DNA of 64,000 nucleotides, from the NCBI GenBank assembly GCA_012274445.1, contig JAAROD010000029.1:1612001-1676000 (forward strand). Reading direction: 5' to 3'. Positions 1 through 10,328 of the stretch are shown here, in pieces. Made by a program: the position numbers and the translations under genes. Within the stretch, counting starts at the first letter, position 1; each line of letters opens with the position of its first letter. The notes below the pieces were generated by a model. That model was not told where the DNA came from, searched no databases, and saw nothing but the letters and a program-made list of their open reading frames with translations. This DNA is from Sclerotiophoma versabilis (Eukaryota > Ascomycota > Dothideomycetes > Pleosporales > Didymellaceae).

Positions 1-521
1 ACAAAAACATACCTCTGCCGTAACTCTTCCGCCTATATAGACTAAACCGGAGTCGGGTGTCGCACTTTCTGCACCAAGCTTGCCACACGTACAACATTCA
101 AAATTACAAGATGGCACCACCAGGCCCGTTCCTGGCTGCGGAGGATAAGACTTGGTGTTTAGTAGAATGCGTCCAGATGCGAAGGCTGAAGGCGTGGCGA
201 AAGAGCTGGAACTGCCGGGAAACCATCTCCGGGATATACACTACGGTCAACAGATAGGCGATATATCGAAAAGACACACCTTGACGGGTGGGGAGCTGAC
301 TTGGGTGATTGATCTGATGCGGAAGGGTGAGCGAAGGATGGATCTGGCGTAGGATATGGGGTCATTGAAAGGACCCTACCCGAAAATATCAAAGACATAG
401 GAGAGCTATCTCCACCTTAGCAAGCAATGGATTCGGAGGCATCTGGTATTTGTATAACTCCTAAATTCTGCACGGTAGTTCGATGGTGGCTTTTCATTCG
501 TCAAGAGAAGAGATTGCAATT
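1..521. other. No recognisable gene
   Basis: Only short overlapping open frames of 60-80 codons occur on both strands, none with a recognisable domain or convincing splice signals. The left end of the window may cut a gene that lies outside it. Confidence 0.5.
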
Positions 522-1667
522 TCACTCCTTGTGCACTTCCTCTAAAATCCTTCTTTGTAGCGACCGGTACCCGTCCTCCCAGGCGATCCATGCTTCTGTC
601 TGCCTGATGCTTCCATAGCCCTCTACCAGCAATCGCCGCATCTTAATCGCCACTAGCATACCAAACAGCAACGATCCAGTGCTCGTGCTCCACTTCAGCC
701 ATCTTGAAGTTGGTCGACCCATCAATCTGAGATGGTTGAGTACATTGTTGAAGCACTGTACCAAATCCGGGGAACTATCAGCGAAGCCGATCGTCTGCGT
801 GAGCTGAGTGAAGAAACAGGAACTGATAAGACTGTCGATAAATTGGCACTCTTGCTCGTATTCAGTCCTATCAGTAGTGACCAAGGCGTGTGTGCCAGGA
901 TACATTGTGGTGAACTGCTCGTTGCCCATAGGTAAACTGGTGCGAGTTGCGAGTGTGAGTGCACTGACGCCATCCCATTCAAACAGCTGCTTCTTGCATG
1001 CAGGGCACCTGTCTTTTTGTAGACTGTTATGTGTAGCCAGCCAAATGAGACACCGATAGTGAACCCAATGGTTGCATGGCGATAGAGGTAGGAATGCTGA
1101 TGAGACGCCTGCATTGTTCCATTGTATGTTGCAGCTTACGCATGTCTGCGTAGCGTGGGGAGGGTGATCGTGAACGTTTTTGCTGCGCATGAGGATATGG
1201 TCGGCGTACCGAAGTAGCGATGGTAGAGGTGTTGATGGCTTCTCGATATCAGTCTCGGTCGGTGATTCGTTGCTCACTACTGCATCTGAGCTCTCATGCT
1301 GGTGCACAGATAGGCTCGCTGGCGTATCTGAAACAGCTGGTACTGTCCCAGTTAACGTAGAATCTTTGAGCACGGGTAGTGGCGATAGGCCGGGTTGATC
1401 AGCAGGTAGTGACAGGAACGCAAGAGCTGCGTCGGCGAGCGCTTGAGATGACATCGTAATCTTGGCAGTGGACTGTAGCATCCGAGAGTAGAGACTTGGC
1501 AGGTTTAAGTTAAGATAAGGTAAAGTATTTCGAACATCATGTGTTGCTCGGGCTCGCTCAACTAACAGGTGAAAGGCAAGGTGAAGGCGGCACTCGGCTT
1601 GACAAAGAACATCAAATAGAGTCAGGATCAGTTCTTCCGTAAGTTTCATATGGATCCAGCTAATCAT
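522..1667 (-). CDS. RING-type zinc finger protein (probable E3 ubiquitin ligase)
   Basis: A single uninterrupted 381-codon frame starting with ATG at 1667. A RING-like zinc-binding module lies at about residues 176-226, with the order Cys-x2-Cys (CVSC), Cys-x-His (CNH), His-x2-Cys (HYRC) and a final Cys-x2-Cys (CPAC). The long gap between the first pair and the CNH motif and the His positions fit the RING-H2 class. Residues 100-150 are rich in Ser, Thr and Pro and probably disordered; the flanks are helical. RING proteins usually recruit an E2 enzyme for ubiquitin transfer, but the substrate cannot be read from the sequence. Two further RING frames lie within 4 kb (the broken one at 2687 and the intact one at 5477), yet this protein is longer and not obviously their close paralogue. 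An ATG seven codons in is an alternative start. Confidence 0.75.
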   Translation of the reverse strand: MISWIHMKLTEELILTLFDVLCQAECRLHLAFHLLVERARATHDVRNTLPYLNLNLPSLYSRMLQSTAKITMSSQALADAALAFLSLPADQPGLSPLPVLKDSTLTGTVPAVSDTPASLSVHQHESSDAVVSNESPTETDIEKPSTPLPSLLRYADHILMRSKNVHDHPPHATQTCVSCNIQWNNAGVSSAFLPLSPCNHWVHYRCLIWLATHNSLQKDRCPACKKQLFEWDGVSALTLATRTSLPMGNEQFTTMYPGTHALVTTDRTEYEQECQFIDSLISSCFFTQLTQTIGFADSSPDLVQCFNNVLNHLRLMGRPTSRWLKWSTSTGSLLFGMLVAIKMRRLLVEGYGSIRQTEAWIAWEDGYRSLQRRILEEVHKE

Positions 1668-1934
1668 GATCTCTCTCGAATATCATGGTCTCGAGATTTG
1701 CTCTGCGGGTTGGACGCTAGCATGCCGCGCTGTATGCCCATTGTTGATGTTTTGGTATTGTTGTACCCTCCAGGCTGTCCCTTTCTGGATTGATATTCAG
1801 ACCCGCCAAGCGCATGTGTCTCGCACACCACTCGCAAGGATGCGCAGCCTGGCTAAACTATGAGATCAAGTTTACCGGATCCAAAATGTGACGCACGTTG
1901 CTGCCTTAGCAGAATGTGAACGAGCTTGATCCAC

Positions 1935-2392
1935 CATCCACGATCAGAAGCTGGTGACATAAACCAACCACCCACATGTATTTTTCACCTGTGGGAGAAA
2001 GTCTGTAGGAGGCTGCTGCAGAGTGTGGAATGATCTGGCAGCGTACCAGTCGACAATGCATACATTGGATCGTACTTCCAAGCGGGTATACACCTGACTG
2101 TGACGATGCAAACGTTAAGCCAACGCAAGAGCACATGCCTCAGATCCGAAAGACGCTTGTAAGTGTATCTCAGGGCGGCTGGTGCGAGTTTGATGCTTTC
2201 GCAGGTCCTAAATAGATATCCCTTCGTTACAAGGAACAATAAGATCGTTCTAGCTGGCGTGCGAAGAATTTTCGAGATGTCGGCTATCCGTCAGTCTACG
2301 AGCGAGTAGCTAGCAAGATCAATCCCGACGGCGGCGTCGACATGTCCCGGATTTACAACAAATACATTGAGGCGGCTTGGATGTGTGTGTGA
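1935..2392 (+). pseudogene. Decayed reading frame, unknown family
   Basis: One frame stays protein-like over about 150 codons but is crossed by four stops: TGA at 1955, TAG at 2006, TAG at 2213 and TAA at 2240, before a final TGA at 2390. The pieces look like real coding sequence, for example CDDANVKPTQEHMPQ and GYPSVYERVASKINP, and the downstream part has the composition of a fungal protein. A short intron could remove the 2213 and 2240 stops, since GT and AG dinucleotides flank them, but the two upstream stops would remain. I do not recognise the family. Calling it a relic is inference from the shared frame. Confidence 0.35.
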
Positions 2393-2686
2393 TTGGAGCT
2401 GTTAGAGCCCAACCATGGAAGCTTCAGTGAAAGTTGGGTCAGAGTATCCCAAACTATCTGTGGTTTTTGATAGGGTTTGACTAAGTCAGCCATGGCTCAT
2501 CACTAGACCCGTGAACTGATTCCTTCTTGAATGGCTGGGTTGTTATTTTTTCTCCACATCCATCTACTCCATTCACTGATTTTAACGCTCTAGTGTGGCC
2601 ATGCAGTGGCCCACGATGTGCCCTGTTGGTAGCGAGTTGGTTGTATCATTCGCAAAATACATATGTGAAGCGTGTGCAGGCCGTGA

Positions 2687-3076
2687 ATGTATATGCTGTA
2701 TCAACTCTTGGTAACGTTTCTGCTGTGCCCGAAACAACACCGCTTATTTCATACTCTAACTCTACCATTCAGGACGTACTCTTCACCGCGCCTTTGCCAT
2801 TGTCCCTACTTAAACCGAGGGAGTGGTCGAGAATGTAGCATCTGCCTCGAACCGTATATCGAACTTCCACAATATGCCTCTGCTCTGGAACCCGGAGAAA
2901 GAGAGTGGGTAGTGCGCGTAGAACTGGTGGCGGAAATTCCTGGTCTGAGGCAATGATGTGGCCATGTCATCAGCAAGCACTGCTTAGAAGCAAGTCTTCG
3001 AGCTTCAGGACCTTGGAAGAGACAGTGCCCTCTCTGTTGTGATGTCTGGTTCTGCGAAGACAACGTTCTAGCCTGA
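2687..3076 (+). pseudogene. RING finger gene broken by an in-frame TGA
   Basis: The frame encodes the first half of a RING finger (ECSICLEPY, about 2840) and, directly after a TGA at 2954-2956 in the same frame, the second half: CGHVISKHC followed by CPLCC near 3036. The stop sits one codon before the third zinc-ligand region. The intact gene at 5477-5893 on the other strand aligns well, with IECPICHHPY, then CQHVSSHHC, then CPLCR, at very similar spacing, so the two are paralogues. No plausible GT-AG intron removes the TGA. Downstream, an intron-like stretch (3044-3095, 52 bases) could join to a helical tail up to 3367, matching the intact copy's C-terminal helix. The upstream start is unclear. 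Most likely a recent nonsense pseudogene; readthrough or an assembly error are alternatives. Confidence 0.6.
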
Positions 3077-3421
3077 TGTGCTCAAACAACCCCAGTGCAT
3101 GCACAACAACGCAGCGAAAGGCGTGCGCGCTCAAGGGCCCTTGCGGCCAGTGACACAAGTCGCAACAGGTCCAAAATCCCTCGCAATGAGCGTGACCAAC
3201 AGCAAAAATCACGAGGAATGCCTTTGCAGGTGATGGCCAGCTTGACACAATGGGTGCGTGAGCAACTCGAGATCGATGATGGGAGCGACAAAGTAGGAAA
3301 GACACTAGATGAGATCAAGCGAGCCCTGAGGGACTTCTATGGCCGACCAGAGGCTTTGGACGAGTAACGGGTCGAGCGAGGTTGTACAATTCTATTTATC
3401 TATGCGCTACATCTCTTGACA

Positions 3422-4998
3422 TCATGCCTGACTTTTGAATTTCTTTGCGGGACGCTCCTCACTCCCGTGGATCGCAGCATCAGTTCGCGCCTTTAGCATG
3501 GCAAGAGCCTCTTCCAACAGCAACTTTTCACCCAAACGAACTTCGATCGCCATACGGTGTCTATTCGTGAGATCGGGTTTCTTCAACAAGGCTCGATCTT
3601 CTTGTACTGATGTTGGATACTCTGCAAGCTTCTCAGTCAAAACTTGTGTGATGACTATGTTCGCAATGTTATCGCGCTTTCTTTTGTCTGCAACCACCTC
3701 AGGCTTGTGCTTCTTGATAATCTTCAGCGCTTCCTTCAATTCTTCTTCAAGTTCTGGAAGTTCGTTCATTTTCGCTCCGTCGATTAGGCGGCCCTCTTCG
3801 TTTGGTGCGCCCGATTCGCGCTCGACGATGAAAGGCTCGCCTTCCTCTTCTGCGTCAATCTCGACCCTCTTTGAAGCTATTAGTATCAAGGCTTTGCTTC
3901 ACGTTATGAAGGCGACTCACCATTTCGATTAGGTCAGAAGGTGACAATCCTGTTGCAGAGCTCAGTGCTTTTGCTACAGCGCTACGAGGGATCTCGACCT
4001 CATCGTATCTGCCGTACTCAGGCGTGACGTATCCATAGCGTCTCAGCACTTCAGACGAAGGCATAGCGCCGTAGTAGTTCAAGATCTCGGCTCCGGCTTT
4101 GATGTCAGAACGAAGACTTGTGACTTCGAGACTTTCGCCATGGTTGACATGCGCCTTAGGGAAATTCGTTAGTATGAATGCGTAGCTCAGTAATGACAAA
4201 CTTACGTTGAAGTCAGCATTTGCATTCAGAATGTCCGCCATAGGTACCATGCCCAGCATCCTTTGTGCATCCTTGTCAACCATCCAGCCGTCTTCTTCCT
4301 CTTCGGCTTCATCCTCTTCGGCTTCATCCTCTTCGTTGTCTAAATCGAATCCATATGCCATAATAGTACTGCCCATTTGATGAGCTAGGCTCAGCAGATC
4401 GATTTCGCTAAGAGGGTCTTTGCCAGTAGGGTAGAAGATCGTTGGGTTTTGCACAACAATAGGAACGATACGAGTGCGAAGTTTGTCATCGCTGGATTGC
4501 TTTCCAATCTTCTCTTGCGTCAGAACAGTACCTTCCAGTTCTTTAAGTTCTGCGTCGGTCCAGGTCATAGGTGTATCGAATGTTGTTGGCAGCACATCGA
4601 GGTAGGGCTTCCAGCGTGACATATCGCCCTGAAGGTGCTCGTATAATAAGATCAGTATCAGAGACTCCCAGGGATCGAGCGGCTCAGTGTCTTCGTCCTC
4701 TTCCTCAAACGCGGCTTCGAAAACTTCGGGTAGCTTCTTGGGGAGCTCTGAAGTCTCGACATTGATTATGGCGGACCGAGGGATCGTGAATAGTACACAG
4801 TCTTCAGGTATATTCCTTTTGGCAACTTTTTTTGCGTCAGCCCAGATGTCTCCATAGTAGTTATATAAACTTACCAATGCCTCGACCTGCGCCTTGTGAT
4901 CTTAGATCCTGTATTTCGATGAGGTCCTCCTTGAATTGGCCGCCTATTGACTTGAACCAAGCTAGGAAGCGATCGGTTGCTGTTTGGAAGTCTTCCAT
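3422..4998 (-). CDS. RKM4: SET-domain ribosomal-protein lysine methyltransferase, RKM4-like
   Basis: Four exons give 474 residues: 4998-4875, 4825-4206, 4154-3921 and 3868-3422. The introns (49, 51 and 52 bases) have GTAAGT or GTGAGT donors and good branch points. The start is ATG at 4998, so residue 41 onward reads across the first junction as GRGIVAKRNIPED. The protein has the split SET fold of the SETD6/Rkm family: an N-terminal segment with SRWKPYLDVLP and FDTPMTW, an acidic insert around residues 190-215, then the SET core with MADILNANADFN and the NYYG tyrosine motif, and a C-terminal helical substrate-binding domain. Yeast Rkm4 methylates a lysine of ribosomal protein L42, and length and motifs fit it well. 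The middle intron is 51 bases with no stop in frame, so its retention would insert 17 residues into the SET core. Confidence 0.85.
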
Positions 4999-5476
4999 TC
5001 TCGTGGATATATTTGAATGCTCTCAATGCTTGTGAGGAAGCTTTCTCCCACAAACCCTACAGATGAGGGAGCAAAGTTTTCACAGCGATCGTACGAACGG
5101 TGGCTCCACGGGGTGTGTGTAATCAAATGTAGAGCACTATTCAGCTTCTTGCTAGGTTTTGTTAGAAGTCTTGAAGCGTTCAATGAGATGAGGATGAGAT
5201 GACCATTTTGAGACGCGTCGCGCTCAGAGAGAGAGCGCTTCTGCGCTAATTCCAAAACGGACTAAGTCAGACGCGGTCGTCATGCCACAGATCGTCGCCA
5301 GCATAGCGACCATCGCTCCTCGCTCAACTACAAGAACGATAGATTGCTAGATCTGCTAGGCGAGTGTCAAGGCGATGATTTCATTGTTGAAAACCTGTCA
5401 ATCAGACTCGTACGTCGAACTATGTATGCAGCATTTCCGCAAGAGCTAAGTCATCGTCTGAGCACTCCACACCAGC

Positions 5477-5893
5477 TCAAATCCACCGCGACTCATACAG
5501 GGCCTCCCTGATCCTCTCTAAAGCCACTTCCATCAGCCCAAACTCTTCCCTCGCTTGACCATGAACCATGTCAAACGCTGCGAGAATGGACAACGTTCGT
5601 TCAACGTCCATTAGCGTCTCTCGCCTTACAGCGTTTGGTGCAGGAAACCATTCTGTGCGACATAGTGGGCATGTGTGGCTCCATGGATTGCCGCCACGAA
5701 TGTGATGCTCTAAACAGTGGTGGCTAGAAACGTGCTGACACTTGCCGCGGTTATGGATTTGCACTGCGTACTCTGCTTCGTCCTCAGGTAGGTCTGAGTG
5801 TACGTAATTCTTCGGCGGCTCAGCGTAGGGATGGTGACAGATAGGGCACTCGATCTCGGCCCCGACACTAGTCAAAGGATCAGATCTTGGCAT
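5477..5893 (-). CDS. Small RING finger protein
   Basis: An intronless 138-codon frame starting with ATG at 5893. The RING finger occupies about residues 16-73: CPIC, then after an acidic loop CQHVSSHHC, then CPLC. A helical C-terminal tail follows (about residues 85-138). The protein is almost only a RING plus helix, a layout common in lineage-expanded fungal RING proteins of unknown role, presumably ubiquitin ligases. It is the intact partner of the broken RING frame 2.5 kb upstream on the opposite strand; the shared spacing and the HCLE motif after the histidine pair support a duplication. Confidence 0.7.
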   Translation of the reverse strand: MPRSDPLTSVGAEIECPICHHPYAEPPKNYVHSDLPEDEAEYAVQIHNRGKCQHVSSHHCLEHHIRGGNPWSHTCPLCRTEWFPAPNAVRRETLMDVERTLSILAAFDMVHGQAREEFGLMEVALERIREALYESRWI

Positions 5894-6408
5894 GCCAAAT
5901 CTGTACGTATGACACTTGCTCTGATGTGGCTCTTTTCGAACTTGCCATGGGCATCTGCCTCTACGACCGAGGTTCTGGCTTAAGCCGTTTAGTGCAATGC
6001 ATTCAAGATGGTCAAAAACAGTGGCCGACCCCTAGTTTTGTACAGTTCAAGCCGGTGTGGAGCTCAGGAAAAATATGAAGTTGAAAAAGAGTCATTTTTG
6101 TGCTTGGTGTTGCAAACAACCCGCTCATTCCGCAACCCCTTTTTCTCAGGATGGAGGACGACGAACTAGATGCAGAGTTGCATAAATCGGACGAAAGCAG
6201 TGCGAATTTGCAAGCCATCTGCAACTTGAGAATGTCCCGAGACTGCCATCCCTCATGCACGGCGTACGCGGAAACAATTTGACGGGTGGGAAACATGCTT
6301 CCATAATGAGATTGCCCAAGATGTGCTACTCTACGAAATAACCGGAGCTGCTCAAGGTAACAGACTGGTCTATGTGACAAAAGAAAATACTAACAGAAGA
6401 AAACGACA

Positions 6409-7350
6409 TTACGCCCGGCTGGCAAGAGGCCTAAACGGCTCCGTTGCGCTATCCCTCCAGTTCATCTCCAATCCGTTTTCTTTGCCCATCATGGTCGCCT
6501 TTCTAGCAAGTTTTCCCGGATGTATGATTGCCATCATAACGACGATAACCAGCATAAATCCTCCATCAAAGATGTACAGCGGAGCCTCGTTACTGAGCAG
6601 CCAGCCATCATCACCCTGCTTAAACTCAAGAATTCTAATGAAGTTTCGAACAAGGAAGAGCACGCTGACGAAGTACAGACTCCACAAATTCTTGCGCCAT
6701 GCCAAAGCCGGGTTCTCAGAAAGATATGTCGGAGTGCGATTCAGCCGGACATGAACACTCGCCGTGAGCGAAATGTAGATAAAGAAGATCACAACCTGTG
6801 TGATCAATCCCGCCATAACCAGCGTAGTGCCCTTCTGCGCCGACTCCGCATCCGCGCGCATCGCACTCCCCGCAATCTGGCTGACGAAACATGCAACATC
6901 AAAGAGCACAAACAGCTTCGACACCCAGCGGATGCTGATCGGTGCGTAATCAGCGGCGTCGAGAGCGTTGACGATGCGTTTGAGCGACATATAGATTGTG
7001 GCTGCGAGCATGGGGGCAGCGCCCATGATGAGGAGCGTTGATATGATGAATGGGAGGATATGGTGCACGTTGTCGTGCGAAGTGGAGCGGAGGTAGTAGG
7101 AGCCTGCTTCCACTGTTTGCTCGTGTTAGTATCTATAGTCGAAGTACGAATTTAATTTGAACTCACTAGCAGTGCCAATGATCATTGGGATGGGGAACCA
7201 GGCTCGGTAAGGGAACATGAGAACGATGTGGACTACACCAGCGATAGCGAACATGGCCACAAACGCATATGCTGCTGTTTCCGAAGGATTGTAGGGGAAC
7301 AGTGGCTGGTCGGCATAGCCATCTTTGCGCGGATAAAGGTGGTGTAGCAT
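6409..7350 (-). CDS. RTA1-like seven-helix membrane protein
   Basis: Two exons, 7350-7167 and 7112-6409, joined by a 54-base intron (GTGAGT donor, ATACTAAC branch point, ACAG acceptor), give 295 residues. The protein is dominated by hydrophobic helices: one at about residues 27-45, another at the exon junction (IPMIIGTA), and five in the second exon. The N-terminal YNPSETAA segment and the extracellular EAGSYYLRS segment are typical of the RTA1 family. Members are linked to lipid translocation or export and to resistance to aminocholesterol-type drugs in yeast; they sit in the plasma membrane. The cytosolic C-terminal tail is short (RDSATEPFRPLASRA). The exact substrate is unknown. No operon-like partner is seen; the secreted hydrolases lie upstream on the same strand. 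Confidence 0.85.
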
Positions 7351-8255
7351 GGTTACCAGCTATTGGGCGACAGGTAGTTGCGTTTCGTGTATGATCAGTA
7401 AAAGAGCGTGGTGACCCGGTGGTATAACAAAGACCAAAGTTTGGGGGCAGCTAAGGATACTTAAGCGGCTGCAATATGGAGGTATCAGTGTCCATGCTCA
7501 TTCGCGACTGTATAGAACTTTAGATCTACTTACCAACTCAAATACGAAAGGTGCGTATCGTCGTGTTCTATAAGCGCCGACGAATCAGAACGCTCGAAAC
7601 ACGTGTTTCACGTCCTTCTTGGCGCCCTGACAGCGGAGACAGCTACTCGGACGTATCGAACCGGGGGAAGCTTGCGAAAATTGCGTACCCCTGTGTGGCA
7701 GTGTTGTGCATTGAGGCGCTTTCAAGCTGCGACGCGCTGGGCATCCTCGACTTCTGGGTTGTTTTCGAAAAACCAGCTACACCCTGTCACCTGGGTATCC
7801 ATGTCAGTTCTTGCGTATATTTGATACTGCCTGCGTGTTTGCGGTAAGAGGCCAAGATGTTAGCTTCCTATGGAGACGTAAATTACCGAACCCCCTATAG
7901 TTAGCTCTCACAACTCTGCGCAATCCTACTACAACCTGTCCAAAGTTAAGCGTCTAAAATTGCGCAGAACAGCTAGGTTGTATTTGATGAAAGCCCAAAC
8001 CAGGCGTTTTTGGGTGTAACGGCCTAGGGCATAGGGTCTCTCGAAAGCACCAATGGCAACGTAAAATTTTGATTGATCAACTAGCTGCTACATCTTTTGA
8101 CCTCCAAGTCACCTTCAACCTAACAACAATTTTTGACGCCTCACATTTCAGTAACCGTTTGCAATATTGCGATTGAGAACGGCTGCGCTTAGAGAGAACG
8201 TTTTCAACTCAAGTATCACCCAGGATACAGCTAACTAAACCCTCCATTCAGCCGT
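7351..8255. other. Intergenic region without a recognisable gene
   Basis: About 900 bases between the RTA1 gene start and the end of the isochorismatase gene. The only long frame (7551-7847, plus) has no recognisable protein features and overlaps a second frame of equal quality. The left part must contain the RTA1 promoter. Confidence 0.5.
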
Positions 8256-9165
8256 CTAAATCACAACAGTACCGTTCTGGCCAGTAATCAACCCAGCCTC
8301 ACCAGGAATGACGGTACCGTTCTCAATAGCTGCAGCATGGCCCCTAGCAAGCATGCCATAGACGGGCAGGTACTTGTCGAGGAACGGAAGAACCTCGCCG
8401 GCGCCAGGAGTTGCGCGCCAGTCACGCATAAGGTCGCATACGATCGAGAAGAGGCTGACAAGCTGAACACCAGCTCTCTCCATGCGAGAGTTGGCAGTGT
8501 CACGGATGAGCTGCGTGGTGGTACCAGAGCCCTCGATATTGGCAAAGACAGAGTAGCCTTCAGCGCGAAGAGACAAGGCGAGGAAAGCGGTGCAGACGTC
8601 GGTCACGATGCCGGCGACAATGATTTGCTTCTTGCCGGTTGCTTCAACAGCGGCGCGGAATTCGGCGTTATCCCATGCACTGGATGATGATTAGCCATAA
8701 GAAAATAGTGAACGAAGGGTATGTCTTACTTGACCTCGCCTTGGCGGCGGATGAGAGGAGCGTCAGGGTACATCTCGAGCATCTCCTTGGGAAGAGGGCC
8801 GTTGGGACCGGTATCAGCAGACGTGGTCATGATGACAGGCAGGTCGAACAGCTTGCCAAGCTCGGCGTGTGCCATGATGTTCTCTTTGTAGAGAGTGGCA
8901 TCCCAGTCACGGGCAAGTTGGTAGAGGCCGACTTGGAGGTCAAGGATGAGCAAAAGCTGTAACACGTGTCAGACTTGAAGGGTGTAGTAGATAACGGTTG
9001 CAGGGCGACGAACCGAATTGTTCTTGTCGATACGCTCCCATGGCACAGCTAGTAGTTGTCAGACCTATGATGTTGTGTGATACAGTTGTGTAGAAACATA
9101 CCATCTCCGCGGACGGCACTGAAGAGGCTGGCAGCCAAGAATGCAATGCTAGCTCCAAACTTCAT
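8256..9165 (-). CDS. Isochorismatase-family (YcaC-like) hydrolase with a signal peptide
   Basis: Four exons, 9165-9102, 9048-9014, 8956-8730 and 8679-8256, with introns of 53, 57 and 50 bases, give 249 residues. The first exon encodes a clear signal peptide (MKFGASIAFLAASLFSAVRG), so the enzyme is probably secreted or enters the ER. The mature part follows the YcaC-type cysteine hydrolase fold: LLLILDLQVGL with the expected catalytic Asp (D39), LFDLPVIMTTS, DNAEFRAAVEATGKKQ, and GIVTDVC with the nucleophile Cys at about residue 138. The family hydrolyses small amides or vinyl ethers; the substrate here is unknown. The frame across all three junctions matches the family. The second intron donor is the weaker GTTCGT, which is worth checking. 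A secreted alpha/beta hydrolase follows on the same strand. Confidence 0.85.
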
Positions 9166-10328
9166 CTTGATAGGCGATATGTAGCTGGATGTGGCTATAG
9201 TGGTTCGTCGGTCGAAGTGGTATGAGGATGGCGTGATGATTCTATGGCAGCCGCATGAAGCTCTCTTTATACTTTGCCATCTCTCCGCCGTCGTCAATTT
9301 ACTTCCTACTTCCAGCCTCTCCACTTTGGTCAAGCTGCAGAAACGACCTCCTGCCGACGCTACTCAGCCTATCTGCCTACCTGAGGCTTGCCCGTGCGAT
9401 GCTACTATCGTTTGTCTGGGTGGATCTGCATCGAGACTGCATCGTGGGTCTCACCGGCCGCAAGATCAGATCCTGAGATTGATTTCCAAGTCCTGACTAA
9501 CCGTCTGGAGAGTAAAGCTCAAGGGTACTGGCATTCGACTGGTGGACTGTCGCAGAGAGATGTCGTGTAACGGCCAGGTAGCGTTCTCGTGGCTGGCTCG
9601 CCAATCACGTTTTCAGGCGAGCTGGACAGGCTTGATTCGAAGACTCTGCATTAAATGCGGTCTTTGATAAGCCATGACTGTACACAAAGTCGCTCCATAC
9701 TCCAGGATGCCCAGTACAACTTCTCGCTTGAGTCTGTTCGATGTGCAAGCCTGACGGGTACCCCAGCTCTTTCTCATGTAAGTAAGCAGATTCCTTCTTG
9801 TTCATCAGCATATGGTAACCAAGTCTAGTCGCGAACCAGAAGGAAAGGTATGTTGGCTAGTGCATGCCAAGGCGTCTAAGGCGGAGCAAACGCTCTCAGA
9901 TCAGTTTGGTCAGAGATGATTAATGCTATTCAAAGGCGGCACTCCTGAGCAAGCACGATGCCACAACTGGATTGTGGTCCGCTTGCCTGCTTTGGGTTCA
10001 TGATAGTTGCAGGGCTAACCAGCTCTGTAAAGATAAGTGGAATTTGTTATGGGATCCCCGGTGCTTGTAATGGGGCAGGATTGCTCATAACAAAGAATGG
10101 CGGGAAGTGGGGCTCTTCCGCAGCCTGGCACTGGCTGACGGGCGATCAGTCATCATGGCCTGTGATTACGTCACGTCCCACATCATCATCAAATTAAACA
10201 CAGTTCCCGAAGATGCAATTGTGTACAACACATGGTGTGGAAGATGTCATTAGGTGGTTACATTGTTCGTGTACATAAAGTATGCCATAGTACATTGAAT
10301 TCGTCTCGCCGACGGCATTCAGCACACG
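9166..10328. other. Intergenic region, no gene recognised
   Basis: Short frames only (60-100 codons), in several overlapping phases and without domains. It carries the promoter of the isochorismatase-like gene at its left end and the 3' flank of the alpha/beta hydrolase gene at its right end. Confidence 0.5.

Noticed and set aside
3095..3367. 90-codon frame after the broken RING gene
   Set aside because: It begins with GTG only and is better explained as the displaced C-terminal exon of that pseudogene than as a separate gene.
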